DNA of 64,000 nucleotides from Actinoplanes aureus (GTDB taxonomy: Bacteria > Actinomycetota > Actinomycetes > Mycobacteriales > Micromonosporaceae). Shown here in pieces: positions 24,358-32,186 of this stretch (its first letter is position 1; every line of letters begins with the position of its first letter). The position numbers and the translations under genes were made by a program. The stretch lies in NCBI RefSeq assembly GCF_015704865.1, contig NZ_JADQTO010000017.1, forward strand, positions 1 through 64,000, written 5' to 3'. A model generated the notes under the pieces. That model worked only from the letters and a program-made list of their open reading frames with translations, made no database searches and was not told the origin of the DNA.

Positions 24358-24879
24358 TCACGGGTTCTTGACGGCCTCCGCGATCTGTAATGCGGCCTGG
24401 GCGGGCGTGCGGTGCGTGGTGTCGATGACCTCGGCCGCATCGTGGAGCCAGGTGCGGGCCGCCTCGGCGTAGGGCTCGAGGTATTTGAGGCGGAACGGGG
24501 AGGGGACGGGGTGTTCCCCCGCGATGCGCCCGCGGAGGGTGTCCTGGTCGGCGTGGAGGACGAAGTGCCGGACCGGGATGGCATGGTGGGCGAGGCCGGC
24601 GCTGATCTCGCGCCAGTACTGCTCGACCAGGACGGTCATCGGGATGACCAGGGTGCCGCCGGTGTATTCGAGTACCCGGCGGGCGGTGTCGACGACGAGC
24701 GGCCGCCATGGCGGCCAGTGCTGGAAGTTGTCCGTCTCGGGCAGCCCAGGTGTGATGTCCATGAGTGTCTCGCCGACCTTCTCGGCGTCGAACACCCGGG
24801 AGTCCGGGATCAGCTGCTGCACGAGCGCACTGGTCGTCGTCTTGCCCGCCCCGTGGGCGCCGTTGATCCATACGATCAC
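24358..24879 (-). CDS. P-loop small-molecule kinase / AAA_17-like ATPase
   Basis: The product is 173 aa and starts MIVWINGAHGAGKTTTSALV with the P-loop GAHGAGKT. Later features include VFDAEKVGETLMDIT, PMTVLVEQYWREIS, HFVLHADQDTLRGRI and the C-terminal EVIDTTHRTPAQAALQIAEAV, as in gluconate/shikimate-kinase-like or tunicamycin-resistance (TmrB)-like ATPases. The substrate is unknown; the TmrB resemblance (INGAHGAGKTT near the N-terminus) raises a resistance role as a possibility. The gene starts just downstream of hairpin repeat copy B. Confidence 0.82.
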   Translation of the reverse strand: MIVWINGAHGAGKTTTSALVQQLIPDSRVFDAEKVGETLMDITPGLPETDNFQHWPPWRPLVVDTARRVLEYTGGTLVIPMTVLVEQYWREISAGLAHHAIPVRHFVLHADQDTLRGRIAGEHPVPSPFRLKYLEPYAEAARTWLHDAAEVIDTTHRTPAQAALQIAEAVKNP

Positions 24880-24891
24880 GGGCCCGATGCT

Positions 24892-24990
24892 AGACAGCCT
24901 TCGCGGTCAGGGTCTTGCCAGGCCCAACGTGGGTGCTGTCTGGCGGCCGTTGAGACAGCATTGAGCGTGGGCCAAGCAAGATCACCGCTG
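24892..24990 (+). repeat. Nested-hairpin repeat, copy B
   Basis: The copy runs from TAGACAGCCTTCGCGGTCAG to AAGATCACCGCTGGGG. Three stems nest: CTTGC/GCAAG, GGCCCA/TGGGCC and TGCTGTCT/AGACAGCA, the last with an 11-base loop GGCGGCCGTTG. It matches the full copy A almost exactly. It lies at the point where homology of the M20 peptidase fragment stops, and 12 bases upstream of the P-loop kinase start. Confidence 0.85.
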
Positions 24991-24995
24991 GGGGC

Positions 24996-25452
24996 GCGGA
25001 GGATCACGTCGGGGCGGGGGAACGTGTCGAACAGGCCGTCGGCGAGCATGGCCAGCGCGCCCTGCGCGGTCTCCTCGCCGGGCTGTCCGACGGCGAGCAG
25101 CGTCCCGGACCACTCCTCGCGGGCGCCGGCTAGCAGGCCGACCGCTCCGGCCAGCGCGGTCACGTGCACGTCGTGGCCACAGGCGTGCATCACGCCGGGC
25201 ACCGTGCTGGCGTACGGCAGGCCGGTCTCCTCGGCCACCGGCAACGCGTCCATGTCGGCGCGACAGCATGACCGTCGGCCCGTCGCCGTTGCGCAGTACG
25301 CCGACCACGCCGGTGCCGCCGATGCCCTCGGTCGTGTCGAGCCCGGCAGCGTGCAGCCGATCGGCGAGCCGGGCGGAGGTGCGGTGCTCCCGTATGGAGA
25401 GTTCGGGGTGCGCGTGCAGATCGCGATAGAAGTCGACGAGCGTCTCTGTCAT
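24996..25452 (-). pseudogene. M20 family amidohydrolase/peptidase fragment, frameshifted and truncated
   Basis: From the ATG at 25452 the frame reads TETLVDFYRDLHAHPELSIRE and GIGGTGVVGVLRNGDGPTVML, the N-terminus of hippurate-hydrolase-like M20D enzymes. At about 25260 the frame must shift by one base (an extra T in CTGTCGCGCCGAC) to continue with ADMDALPVAEETGLPYAST and GVMHACGHDVHVTALAGAV, including the metal-binding Asp and HACGHD. After PRPDVIL homology stops at hairpin repeat copy B. An intact enzyme has about 400 residues; only about 150 remain and the dimerisation and C-terminal catalytic parts are lost. Confidence 0.85.
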
Positions 25453-25556
25453 GCCCACGGATTCGTCCCGGCCGCACCGGCGGATGACCGGGTGTTCACC
25501 GCAAGGACATCCATTACTATCACTTCGTTACGCACCGACGACTTGGCTGAGGCGTC

Positions 25557-26780
25557 ATGACGGAACACGAGCACAACTCGCACAGTCCGCTTTCCCGCCG
25601 TTCCCTGCTGGCCGGCAGCGGCGGCCTGCTCATGCTGGCGGCCGCGCCCGGCACCGCCTGGGCCTCGAACACCGGGGTCGCCACCAGCGCGAGCCCGGTG
25701 CGCGCCACCGGCGCCGCCCGCGCGTCGGCGATCAGCCAGGGCACCGGCCTGGTCCACGCCGACCTGCACAACCACACGCTGATGTCGGACGGCGACGGTG
25801 ATCCCGCGCTGGCCTTCGAGTCGATGCGCTCGGCGGGACTGGACGTGGCCGCGCTCACCGACCACACCACCCTCCTGTCGATCAACGGGCTGTCGCGCAG
25901 CGAGTGGGACCGCACCGGCCGGCTCGCCGACGCCGCCGACCAGCCCGGCGTCTACACCGCACTGCGCGGTTTCGAGTGGTCGCATCCGCTGCTCGGGCAC
26001 GTCAACGTCTGGTACACCGGCAACTTCACCGACCTCGGCGGATCGAGCAGCATGTCCCGGCTCTACGACTGGATCGGGCGGTCCGGCGGCATCGGCGGGT
26101 TCAACCACCCGGGCCGGGAGGCGCTGCGGTTCAACAACTTCGCGTACAACTCGGCGCTGCGTGAGCAGATGGTCGGTCTGGAGATGTTCAACCGGGGCGA
26201 CGACTACCTGTTCGACGGCTGGTCCGACGGGCAGACCTCACCGTTGACCGCCTGCCTCAACGCCGGCTGGCGGACCGGGCTGACCGGGGTGACCGACGAG
26301 CACGGCACCGAGTGGGGCTACCCGGAGGGCAAGGGCCGCACCGGCATCTGGGCGGTCGAGAACACCCGTAACGGTGTGCTCGCCGCGATGCGGGACCGGC
26401 GGTTCTTCGCCACCCGGGTCAGTGGGCTGCGGCTGGACGCGACCGCGGCCGGCGTACGGATGGGCGGCAACCTGCCCTTCGCCCAGGGTGACGTGCGTTT
26501 CGTGGTCGACCTGGATCGCGGCCCGGAATGGGCCGGCAAGCCGTTGCGTATCCAGGTGTTGCGGCCGGGCACGGCCGCACCGGCCGTGGCCGACGTGATC
26601 GACACCGCGGCCGGCCGGGTCACCGAGTTCACCGTGCCGCTCGACCTGGCGGACGGCTCGTGGGTGGTGCTGCGGATCTCCGACCCGGCGCAGGCGAACG
26701 CGTCGCCCGGCCCGGCCGGCCATCCGTGCAACGACTGGGGTGTCGCCTACACCAGTCCCTGGTGGCTCACCGCCGGATAG
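25557..26780 (+). CDS. Tat-exported CehA/McbA-type PHP metallohydrolase
   Basis: The protein has 407 aa. Residues 11-45 form a twin-arginine signal (SRRSLLAGSGGLLMLAAAPG) ending near AWA. The PHP domain starts at about residue 66 with VHADLHNHTLMSDGDGDP, then VAALTDHTTL, a Glu in GFEWSH and GGFNHPGRE, which supply the metal ligands. CehA/McbA proteins cleave phosphoester- or carbamate-type bonds; the substrate is unknown here. The last 100 residues form a beta-sandwich-like tail. A strong inverted repeat follows the gene. It is transcribed towards the SDR gene. Confidence 0.85.
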   Translation: MTEHEHNSHSPLSRRSLLAGSGGLLMLAAAPGTAWASNTGVATSASPVRATGAARASAISQGTGLVHADLHNHTLMSDGDGDPALAFESMRSAGLDVAALTDHTTLLSINGLSRSEWDRTGRLADAADQPGVYTALRGFEWSHPLLGHVNVWYTGNFTDLGGSSSMSRLYDWIGRSGGIGGFNHPGREALRFNNFAYNSALREQMVGLEMFNRGDDYLFDGWSDGQTSPLTACLNAGWRTGLTGVTDEHGTEWGYPEGKGRTGIWAVENTRNGVLAAMRDRRFFATRVSGLRLDATAAGVRMGGNLPFAQGDVRFVVDLDRGPEWAGKPLRIQVLRPGTAAPAVADVIDTAAGRVTEFTVPLDLADGSWVVLRISDPAQANASPGPAGHPCNDWGVAYTSPWWLTAG

Positions 26781-26799
26781 ATCTTGTACCTCCGGGGGA

Positions 26800-26835
26800 G
26801 TAGCCGCATCACCTCCCGCCGTGGGATGCGGCTAC
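26800..26835 (+). terminator. Factor-independent-type hairpin after the PHP gene
   Basis: GTAGCCGCATC (26800-26810) and GATGCGGCTAC (26825-26835) are perfect 11-base complements around a 14-base loop. There is no T-tract, as is common in actinomycetes. The hairpin sits between the PHP hydrolase and the SDR gene 28 bp before the latter, so it could also attenuate the latter. Confidence 0.65.
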
Positions 26836-26862
26836 GTCCCGAGTTCCGGCACCGTGACTCCC

Positions 26863-27747
26863 ATGACGTACACAGTGCTTGTAACCGGCGCGAACAGCGG
26901 GCTCGGAGCGCAGATGTCCGGCGTGCTCGCCGCCTCCGGTGCGAAGGTGATCATGGCGTGCCGGGACCCGGTGCGGGGTCGGGCGGCCGCGGCCCGCATC
27001 GGCGGGCGGACCGAGGTGCGCGCTCTCGACCTGGCCGACCTGTCCTCGGTGCGGACCTTCGCCGCGGCCCTTCCCGGCGAGATCGACGTATTGATCAACA
27101 ACGCCGGGGTGATGGCGGTGCCGCACGGCACGACGGCCGACGGTTTCGAGGCGCACATCGGTGTCAACCACCTCGGCCCGTTCGCGCTGACCGGCCTGCT
27201 GATCGACCGGGTCCGCGACCGGGTCGTCACCGTCACCAGCGGCCTGCACGTCCTCGGCCGCATCCACGACGACCTGCACTGGGAGCACCGCCGTTACCGG
27301 CGGTGGCTCGCCTACGCCCAGTCCAAGCTGGCCAACCTGCTGTTCGCCTACGAGTTGCAGCGGCGGCTCGCCGCAGCGGGCCGGCCGATCCTCTCGGTGG
27401 CGGCACACCCGGGTGTGACCGCGACCGAGGGGCAGCGCGGTGACAGGTCGCTGTCCGGCAAGATCCTGGCCGGCGGCCGCGCCCAGGCCGTGGAGATGGG
27501 CGCGCTGCCGATCCTGTACGCGGCGACCGCACCCGGCGTCCCCGGCGGCACCTGCATCGGCCCGGACGGGTTCCTCCAGCGGCAGGGACATCCGGCGCTC
27601 GTCCGATCCAGCCGGAAGTCCTACGACCGGGCCGTCGCCGCCGACCTGTGGACGAGGTCCGAGCACCTCACCGGCGTCCGTTTCGCCGACGTGATCACCG
27701 GGCGCTGTCGACCCGCCGCATCCGGGCCTTCTCCGGCTTCAGCGTGA
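26863..27747 (+). CDS. Short-chain dehydrogenase/reductase, paralogue of the 8213 gene
   Basis: The protein has up to 294 aa. TVLVTGANSGLGAQMSGVLA is the cofactor motif, NNAGVMAVPHG follows, and YAQSKLANLLFAYELQRRLA carries the catalytic Tyr and Lys and is identical over a long stretch to the SDR at 8213. The last 17 codons (after FADVITG) lie over the 3' end of the convergent MFS gene and look like an unconserved run-on, so the natural stop may have been lost. The ATG at 26863 precedes the Rossmann motif directly. Confidence 0.85.
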   Translation: MTYTVLVTGANSGLGAQMSGVLAASGAKVIMACRDPVRGRAAAARIGGRTEVRALDLADLSSVRTFAAALPGEIDVLINNAGVMAVPHGTTADGFEAHIGVNHLGPFALTGLLIDRVRDRVVTVTSGLHVLGRIHDDLHWEHRRYRRWLAYAQSKLANLLFAYELQRRLAAAGRPILSVAAHPGVTATEGQRGDRSLSGKILAGGRAQAVEMGALPILYAATAPGVPGGTCIGPDGFLQRQGHPALVRSSRKSYDRAVAADLWTRSEHLTGVRFADVITGRCRPAASGPSPASA

Positions 27748-28723
27748 TCACCGTGAGCGCGGCCAGCCCGGCCCCGATCCAGAGAACGCCGGAGGTGGGC
27801 AGGGCGCCGACCGCCAGCCCGCCGAGCAGCGCTCCGATCGCGATCGACAGGTTGAAGGCGCACACCAGCAGCGAGCTGGCGGCCTCGGTACGCTCCGGCG
27901 CCGCGGTGAGCATCCAGGTCTGCAGCGCGACCGGGACCGCGCCGTACCCCAGTCCCCACAGGATCAGCAGGGCGGCGGCCGCCGCGACGGTGATCTCGGC
28001 CGCCGCCAGGGCGGCCATGGCGGCGGTGAGCAGCACCGCGATGCCCAGCGCGGTCTGCCGCAGCCGCGTGCCCACCAGGGCGCCGGCAATGAAGTTGCCG
28101 CAGATCCCGGCTACGCCGAACACCAGCAGCAGCACGCCGATCAGGTCCGCCGGTACGCCGTCGGCGAGCAGGACCGGCCGGACGAAGGTGTACGCCGTGA
28201 AGTGCCCGGTGATCAGCAGGAACGTCATGGCCACCCCGACCCGTACGGCCGAACTGTCCCGGAACGTGCGCGGCAGGTCGGCCAGGGTGATCGTGCGCTG
28301 CGGCGGCATCGCCGGTAACAGCACCAGCATGCAGGTGAGCGCGGCCAGGCCGAGCAGTCCCACCGCCGCGAACGCGGTACGCCAGCCGCTGAGGTCACCG
28401 ATGATCGTCCCGGCCGGCACGCCGAGGACCGAGGCGGTCTCCACCCCGCCGAAGATCACGGCGGTGGCCCGGGGTACCTGGTGCGGCGGCACGAGCCGCA
28501 GCGCGATGCCGCCGGCCAGGGACCAGAAGCCGCCGACGCTGAGCCCGATCAGGAACCGGGCGATCAGCACGACGGTGAAGCTGGTCGCGAACGCCGACGC
28601 CAGGTTGGCCGCGCCCATCATCCCGATCAGCGCGGCCAGGACGATCCGGCGGTCGACCCGCCCGGTGGCCACCGTGATCAGCGGGGCGGAGACCGCGGCG
28701 ACCAGGCCGGGAACGGTCACCAT
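27695..28723 (-). pseudogene. MFS transporter lacking its N-terminal helices
   Basis: The frame gives 342 aa from an internal ATG. It matches DHA1-type (AraJ/Cmx-like) drug or sugar exporters: VDRRIVLAALIG, FLIGLSVGGFWSLAGGIALRLV, AVIFGGVETASVLGVPAGTIIG. About ten helices remain. Upstream in frame the text LDVSEGTAGL (normally the loop before the second helix) is visible, but a TGA lies a few codons further up, inside the CMD gene. The first helix and start codon are therefore missing and the protein is probably not functional. Confidence 0.75.
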
Positions 28724-29156
28724 CAGCCCGGCGGTGCCCTCGGAGACGTCGAGCGTTGACGGTGAAGATCAGGGCGATGAGCCGGGCCAGTTCCGCCTCG
28801 CCGAACTCGTCGGCGGCCCGGTCCCACACCTCGTCCGGGACGCCCTCGGGCAGCCGGGTCACCGCCTCGGTCAGTGCCAGGGCGGCCCGCTCCCGCGCCG
28901 TGTAGAGGCCGGCCTCCTCCCACGCGCTGAGCTGGTAGATCCGCTCCTCGGTCTCGCCGGCCTTCCGGGCGTCGGTGGTGTGGTAGTCGATGCAGTACGC
29001 GCACCGGTTGATCTGGGACGCGCGGATCTGCACCAGCTCCACCAGCGCCGGGTCGAGCCCGTCCCGGGCGGCGGCGTCGAGGGCCAGCACGGCCTTGAAC
29101 ACCTTGGGGGCGACCTGGGCGAAGTTCATGCGCTGCGGAACCTGAATGGTGGTCAT
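28395..29156 (-). CDS. Carboxymuconolactone decarboxylase / AhpD-like protein with foreign C-terminus
   Basis: Residues 1 to about 135 are a normal AhpD-like domain: MNFAQVAPKVFKAVLALDAA, ELVQIRASQINRCAYCIDYH (the redox CxxC with His), and LTEAVTRLPEGVPDEVW. After LIALIFTVNA, where the family normally continues with a short tail such as NRLAVA, the frame passes into another frame of the truncated MFS gene and runs 115 residues to a stop at 28395. The functional core is complete, so some peroxidase-type activity may survive. It is divergent from the MocR regulator with a 46-bp gap. Confidence 0.8.
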   Translation of the reverse strand: MTTIQVPQRMNFAQVAPKVFKAVLALDAAARDGLDPALVELVQIRASQINRCAYCIDYHTTDARKAGETEERIYQLSAWEEAGLYTARERAALALTEAVTRLPEGVPDEVWDRAADEFGEAELARLIALIFTVNARRLRGHRRADGDRSRPGRRGLRPADHGGHRAGRPPDRPGRADRDDGRGQPGVGVRDQLHRRADRPVPDRAQRRRLLVPGRRHRAAARAAAPGTPGHRRDLRRGGDRLGPRRAGRDDHR

Positions 29157-29202
29157 GCGGCAACGCTATGAGCGTGAGTGACCGGCTGTAGGGTGCAATT
29201 CC

Positions 29203-30561
29203 GTGGCAGAAGAATGGGTCAATTCCTCGGACCTCCACCTCGAGCTGTCCGGGTCCGGCAGCCGCCGGGCCCAGCTCATGCACGCGGTGCGGGAGGCGAT
29301 CCGGTCCGGCCGGCTGGCTCCGGACGCTCGGCTGCCGTCGTACCGGGCGCTCGCCGTTGATCTCGGGATCGCCCGTAACACCGTCGCCGAGGCGTACGCC
29401 GAGCTGGTCGCCGAGGGCTGGCTGACCGCCCGGCAGGGGTCCGGCACCCGGGTCGCCCAGCGGGCCGCACCGCCGCCGCCGGTCCGGCGTGCCGTTCCGT
29501 CGCCGGGACGCCGCCCGGTGCACGATCTGGCGCCCAGCTCACCCGACGCGTCGGCGTTTCCCCGGGCGGCGTGGGTGGCGTCCGCTCGGCGGGCGTTGAG
29601 TGCCGCACCCAGCGCGGCGTTCGGGCCGGGCGACCCGCGCGGCCGCGTGGAGCTGCGCCGGGCCCTGGCCGACTATCTGACCCGGGCTCGCGGCGTGCGT
29701 ACCGACGCCGAGCGGATCGTGATCTGCGCCGGTTTCGCCCACGGGCTGCGCCTGCTGGGCGAGATCCTGCCGGGCACCGTCGCGGTGGAGTCGTACGGCC
29801 TTTCGTTCCACCGCGACCTGCTGAAACGGACCGTGCCGCTGGTGGTCGACGAGCGCGGCGCGGTCGTCGCCGGCCTGTCCGGCAGCGGCGCCGCCGCCGT
29901 GCTGCTCACCCCGGCCCATCAGTACCCGATGGGTGGCCCGCTGCACGCCGGCCGCCGCGCCGAGGTGGTCGACTGGGCCCGGGCGACCGGCGGGCTGATC
30001 CTGGAGGACGACTACGACGGCGAGTTCCGCTACGACCGGCAGCCGGTCGGCGCGTTGCAGGGGCTCGACCCGGAACGGGTGGTCTATCTCGGCTCGGCGA
30101 GCAAGAGCCTGTCACCGGCGTTGCGGCTGGGCTGGATGGTGCTGCCGGACCGGCTGATCGACGACGTGCTCGCCGTGAAGGGCAGCCGGGAGTTCTGGTC
30201 GGGGGTGCCGGACCAGCTCACCCTGGCCGACTTCATCGCCTGCGGCGCGTACGAGCGGCATCTGCGCGCCATGCGCCGCACCTACCGCCGGCGGCGCGAC
30301 CACCTGGTCGACGCGGTCACCGTACCGGTCAGCGGGATCGCCGCCGGCCTGCACGCCGTCCTGGACCTGCCGGCCGGCACCGAGACGGCGACGCTGCTGG
30401 CCTGTCGCCGGTTCGGCGTGGCGGTGGACGGGCTGTCGCCGTACCGGCACCCGGACAGCACGATGCCGCATCGCGACGGCCTCGTGGTCGGTTACGGCAC
30501 GCCCGCCGAGCACGCTTTCGCGGCGGCGCTCGACGCGTTGTGCCGCGCCCTGCCGGAGTAG
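29203..30561 (+). CDS. MocR/PdxR-type GntR regulator with aminotransferase domain
   Basis: The protein has 452 aa, from a GTG. Residues about 15-80 are a GntR winged helix (RAQLMHAVREAIRSGRLAP, RLPSYRALAVDLGIARNTVAEAYAEL). From about 110 a fold-type-I aminotransferase domain follows, with LILEDDYDGEFRYDR and the PLP-lysine motif YLGSASKSLSPALRLGW. Such proteins often activate pyridoxal-related or GABA genes. It is divergent from the CMD gene, which is the probable target. Confidence 0.93.
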   Translation: MAEEWVNSSDLHLELSGSGSRRAQLMHAVREAIRSGRLAPDARLPSYRALAVDLGIARNTVAEAYAELVAEGWLTARQGSGTRVAQRAAPPPPVRRAVPSPGRRPVHDLAPSSPDASAFPRAAWVASARRALSAAPSAAFGPGDPRGRVELRRALADYLTRARGVRTDAERIVICAGFAHGLRLLGEILPGTVAVESYGLSFHRDLLKRTVPLVVDERGAVVAGLSGSGAAAVLLTPAHQYPMGGPLHAGRRAEVVDWARATGGLILEDDYDGEFRYDRQPVGALQGLDPERVVYLGSASKSLSPALRLGWMVLPDRLIDDVLAVKGSREFWSGVPDQLTLADFIACGAYERHLRAMRRTYRRRRDHLVDAVTVPVSGIAAGLHAVLDLPAGTETATLLACRRFGVAVDGLSPYRHPDSTMPHRDGLVVGYGTPAEHAFAAALDALCRALPE

Positions 30562-31044
30562 TTCGTCACACGAATTATCCTGACCGGATGGACATCGTGC
30601 CGGCACTCGTGCGCTCCACATTCCTGGTGAACGCGGTCTACACCGAGTCGGCCCGCGAGTACGGGCTGACCCAGCAGCAGGGTCAGCTGTTGTGCGTGCT
30701 CATGGCGCAGCCGTACGGCATGGGTGAGCTGGGCACCATGCTGCGGCTGGCCAAGTCGAGCCTGACCGGGCTGGTCGACCGGACCGAGCGCAACGGCCTG
30801 GTCCGCCGGGAGCCGGATCCGCGGGACACCCGTGCCGTCACGGTCGCGCTCACCCCGGAGGGCAGCCGGCTCGCCGAGGACTTCTACACCGAGACGTGCC
30901 GTCGCGTCGAGCGGCTGGCGGTGTCCCTCGAGCCCGCCGACCGGGACGCCCTGGCCGCCCTGCTGGGCCGGGTGGTCGCCGAGAACGAAGTGCCGCTGGT
31001 CTTTCTTAGTTCGTAGTGCGAACTGTATAGTTCGTGACGCGAAC
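30561..31044. promoter_or_regulatory. Three MarR operator sites
   Basis: The 15-mer pattern GTTCGNNNNNCGAA(C/T) occurs three times: GTTCGTCACACGAAT at 30561-30575, just before the MarR gene, and GTTCGTAGTGCGAAC at 31009-31023 and GTTCGTGACGCGAAC at 31030-31044, before the LLM gene. The last two start 21 bp apart. The second site covers the last codons of marR. TATAGT at 31026-31031, between the last two sites, is a plausible -10 element for the LLM gene. Confidence 0.75.
30588..31016 (+). CDS. MarR family transcriptional regulator
   Basis: The product is 142 aa, starting MDIVPALVRSTFLVNAVY. The winged helix is LTQQQGQLLCVLMAQPYGMGELGTMLRLAKSSLTGLVDRTERNGLV, and the wing RREPDPRDTRAVTVALTPEG is diagnostic. 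It lies between operator sites of the same sequence, so it probably represses itself and the LLM-type oxidoreductase downstream. The ligand is unknown. Confidence 0.92.
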   Translation: MDIVPALVRSTFLVNAVYTESAREYGLTQQQGQLLCVLMAQPYGMGELGTMLRLAKSSLTGLVDRTERNGLVRREPDPRDTRAVTVALTPEGSRLAEDFYTETCRRVERLAVSLEPADRDALAALLGRVVAENEVPLVFLSS

Positions 31045-31060
31045 TTGCGGGAGGAGACCC

Positions 31061-31960
31061 ATGACCGTCTTCGGATTCGGCGCGCACACCGGCATCGACG
31101 AGATCCCGGAACTGCTGCGCATGGTCGACCGGGCCGACCAGGACGGACTCGACCTGGTGTCGCTGTCCGACCATCCGTACTTCGGGGCGCGCGTCGACGC
31201 GTACGCAGCGATCGGTTTTCTTCTCGGGCGCACCCGGCGGATCGCCGCCCTGGCCAACGTCACCAACCTGCCCACCCGGCCGGCGCCGATGCTGGCCCGC
31301 ACCATCACCTCGCTCGCGGCCCTCTCCGGCGGCCGCGTGGTGCTCGGCATGGGCGCCGGCGGCCTGTGGGACCGGATCGCCGACATGGGCGTGCCGCGGC
31401 TCTCCCCGGGCGCCGCCGTGGACGCCTTCGAGGAAGCGATCACCCTGGTCAAGCGCCTCGCCGGCGGCGGGCCGCCGGTCACCCACGAGGGCCGCCACTA
31501 CCGGGTACGCGAGATCGAACCGGCACCCGTCCCCGCGCCGCCGGTCTGGACCGGCTCGGTGGGCCCGGCGTCGCTCGCCGCCACCGGCCGGGTCGCCGAC
31601 GGCTGGATCCCCGGCCACGCGGCCGACTGGCTCAGCGAGCGGTACCGCACGTCCCGGCCGGTCATAGACCGCGCCGCCGAGGCGGCCGGCCGGGACCCGC
31701 GCGACATCCGGACGGTCTACAACTTCCCCGGCCGGATCACCGACCGCCCGCTGCCGGCGACCCGCGACCGCGAGAACCGCTGGATCGGCGGCTCCACCGC
31801 CCAGTGGATCGAGGAGCTCACCACCGCCGTGCTCGACCACGACGCCGCCGGCTTCATCCTCTTCCCGCCCGGCCACGCCGCCCACGACGACGTCACCCTC
31901 GGCCGCTGGGCGCGGGAAATCGTCCCGGCGGTCCGCGAGGCGGTAGCCGGGCAGCGATGA
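31061..31960 (+). CDS. LLM-class (luciferase-like) F420- or flavin-dependent oxidoreductase
   Basis: The protein has 299 aa, after GGGAGGAGACCC. The TIM-barrel signatures are FGFGAHTGIDEIPELLRMVD, DLVSLSDHPYF, TRRIAALANVTNLPTRPAPMLARTITSLAALSGGR, VVLGMGAGG, and a C-terminal GFILFPPG. These match F420-dependent LLM enzymes. Two MarR sites overlap its promoter region, so it is likely induced by the MarR ligand. The substrate is unknown. Confidence 0.92.
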   Translation: MTVFGFGAHTGIDEIPELLRMVDRADQDGLDLVSLSDHPYFGARVDAYAAIGFLLGRTRRIAALANVTNLPTRPAPMLARTITSLAALSGGRVVLGMGAGGLWDRIADMGVPRLSPGAAVDAFEEAITLVKRLAGGGPPVTHEGRHYRVREIEPAPVPAPPVWTGSVGPASLAATGRVADGWIPGHAADWLSERYRTSRPVIDRAAEAAGRDPRDIRTVYNFPGRITDRPLPATRDRENRWIGGSTAQWIEELTTAVLDHDAAGFILFPPGHAAHDDVTLGRWAREIVPAVREAVAGQR

Positions 31961-31966
31961 TCACCG

Positions 31967-32108
31967 GTTCCGCTTCTTCGGGGTACGCGTCACGGACGGT
32001 CCCCGGTCCACCGCGCGATCCAGCCGCCACTCGCGGCCCCACCGCGACCGCCGGGCCCGGGCAGGTGGTTGGCCGCTCACGCGGCCCCGCCGGGCAGGTT
32101 GCCGGCCG
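31967..32108 (-). repeat. Intergenic repeat family 2, copy b
   Basis: Read on the minus strand, the segment holds GGGCCCGGCGGTCGCGGTGG near 32060 and ends GACGCGTACCCCGAAGAAGC near 31970. It fills most of the 226-bp gap after the LLM gene. No gene fits here, although an 87-codon minus-strand frame crosses it. Confidence 0.65.
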
Positions 32109-32186
32109 TACTTTCTCAACCGGGCGGGCGATCCGCCGATCGAGGCGCGGTGTGAGCCTGTTGACGTCGCATCGCACAGTGGCCGC

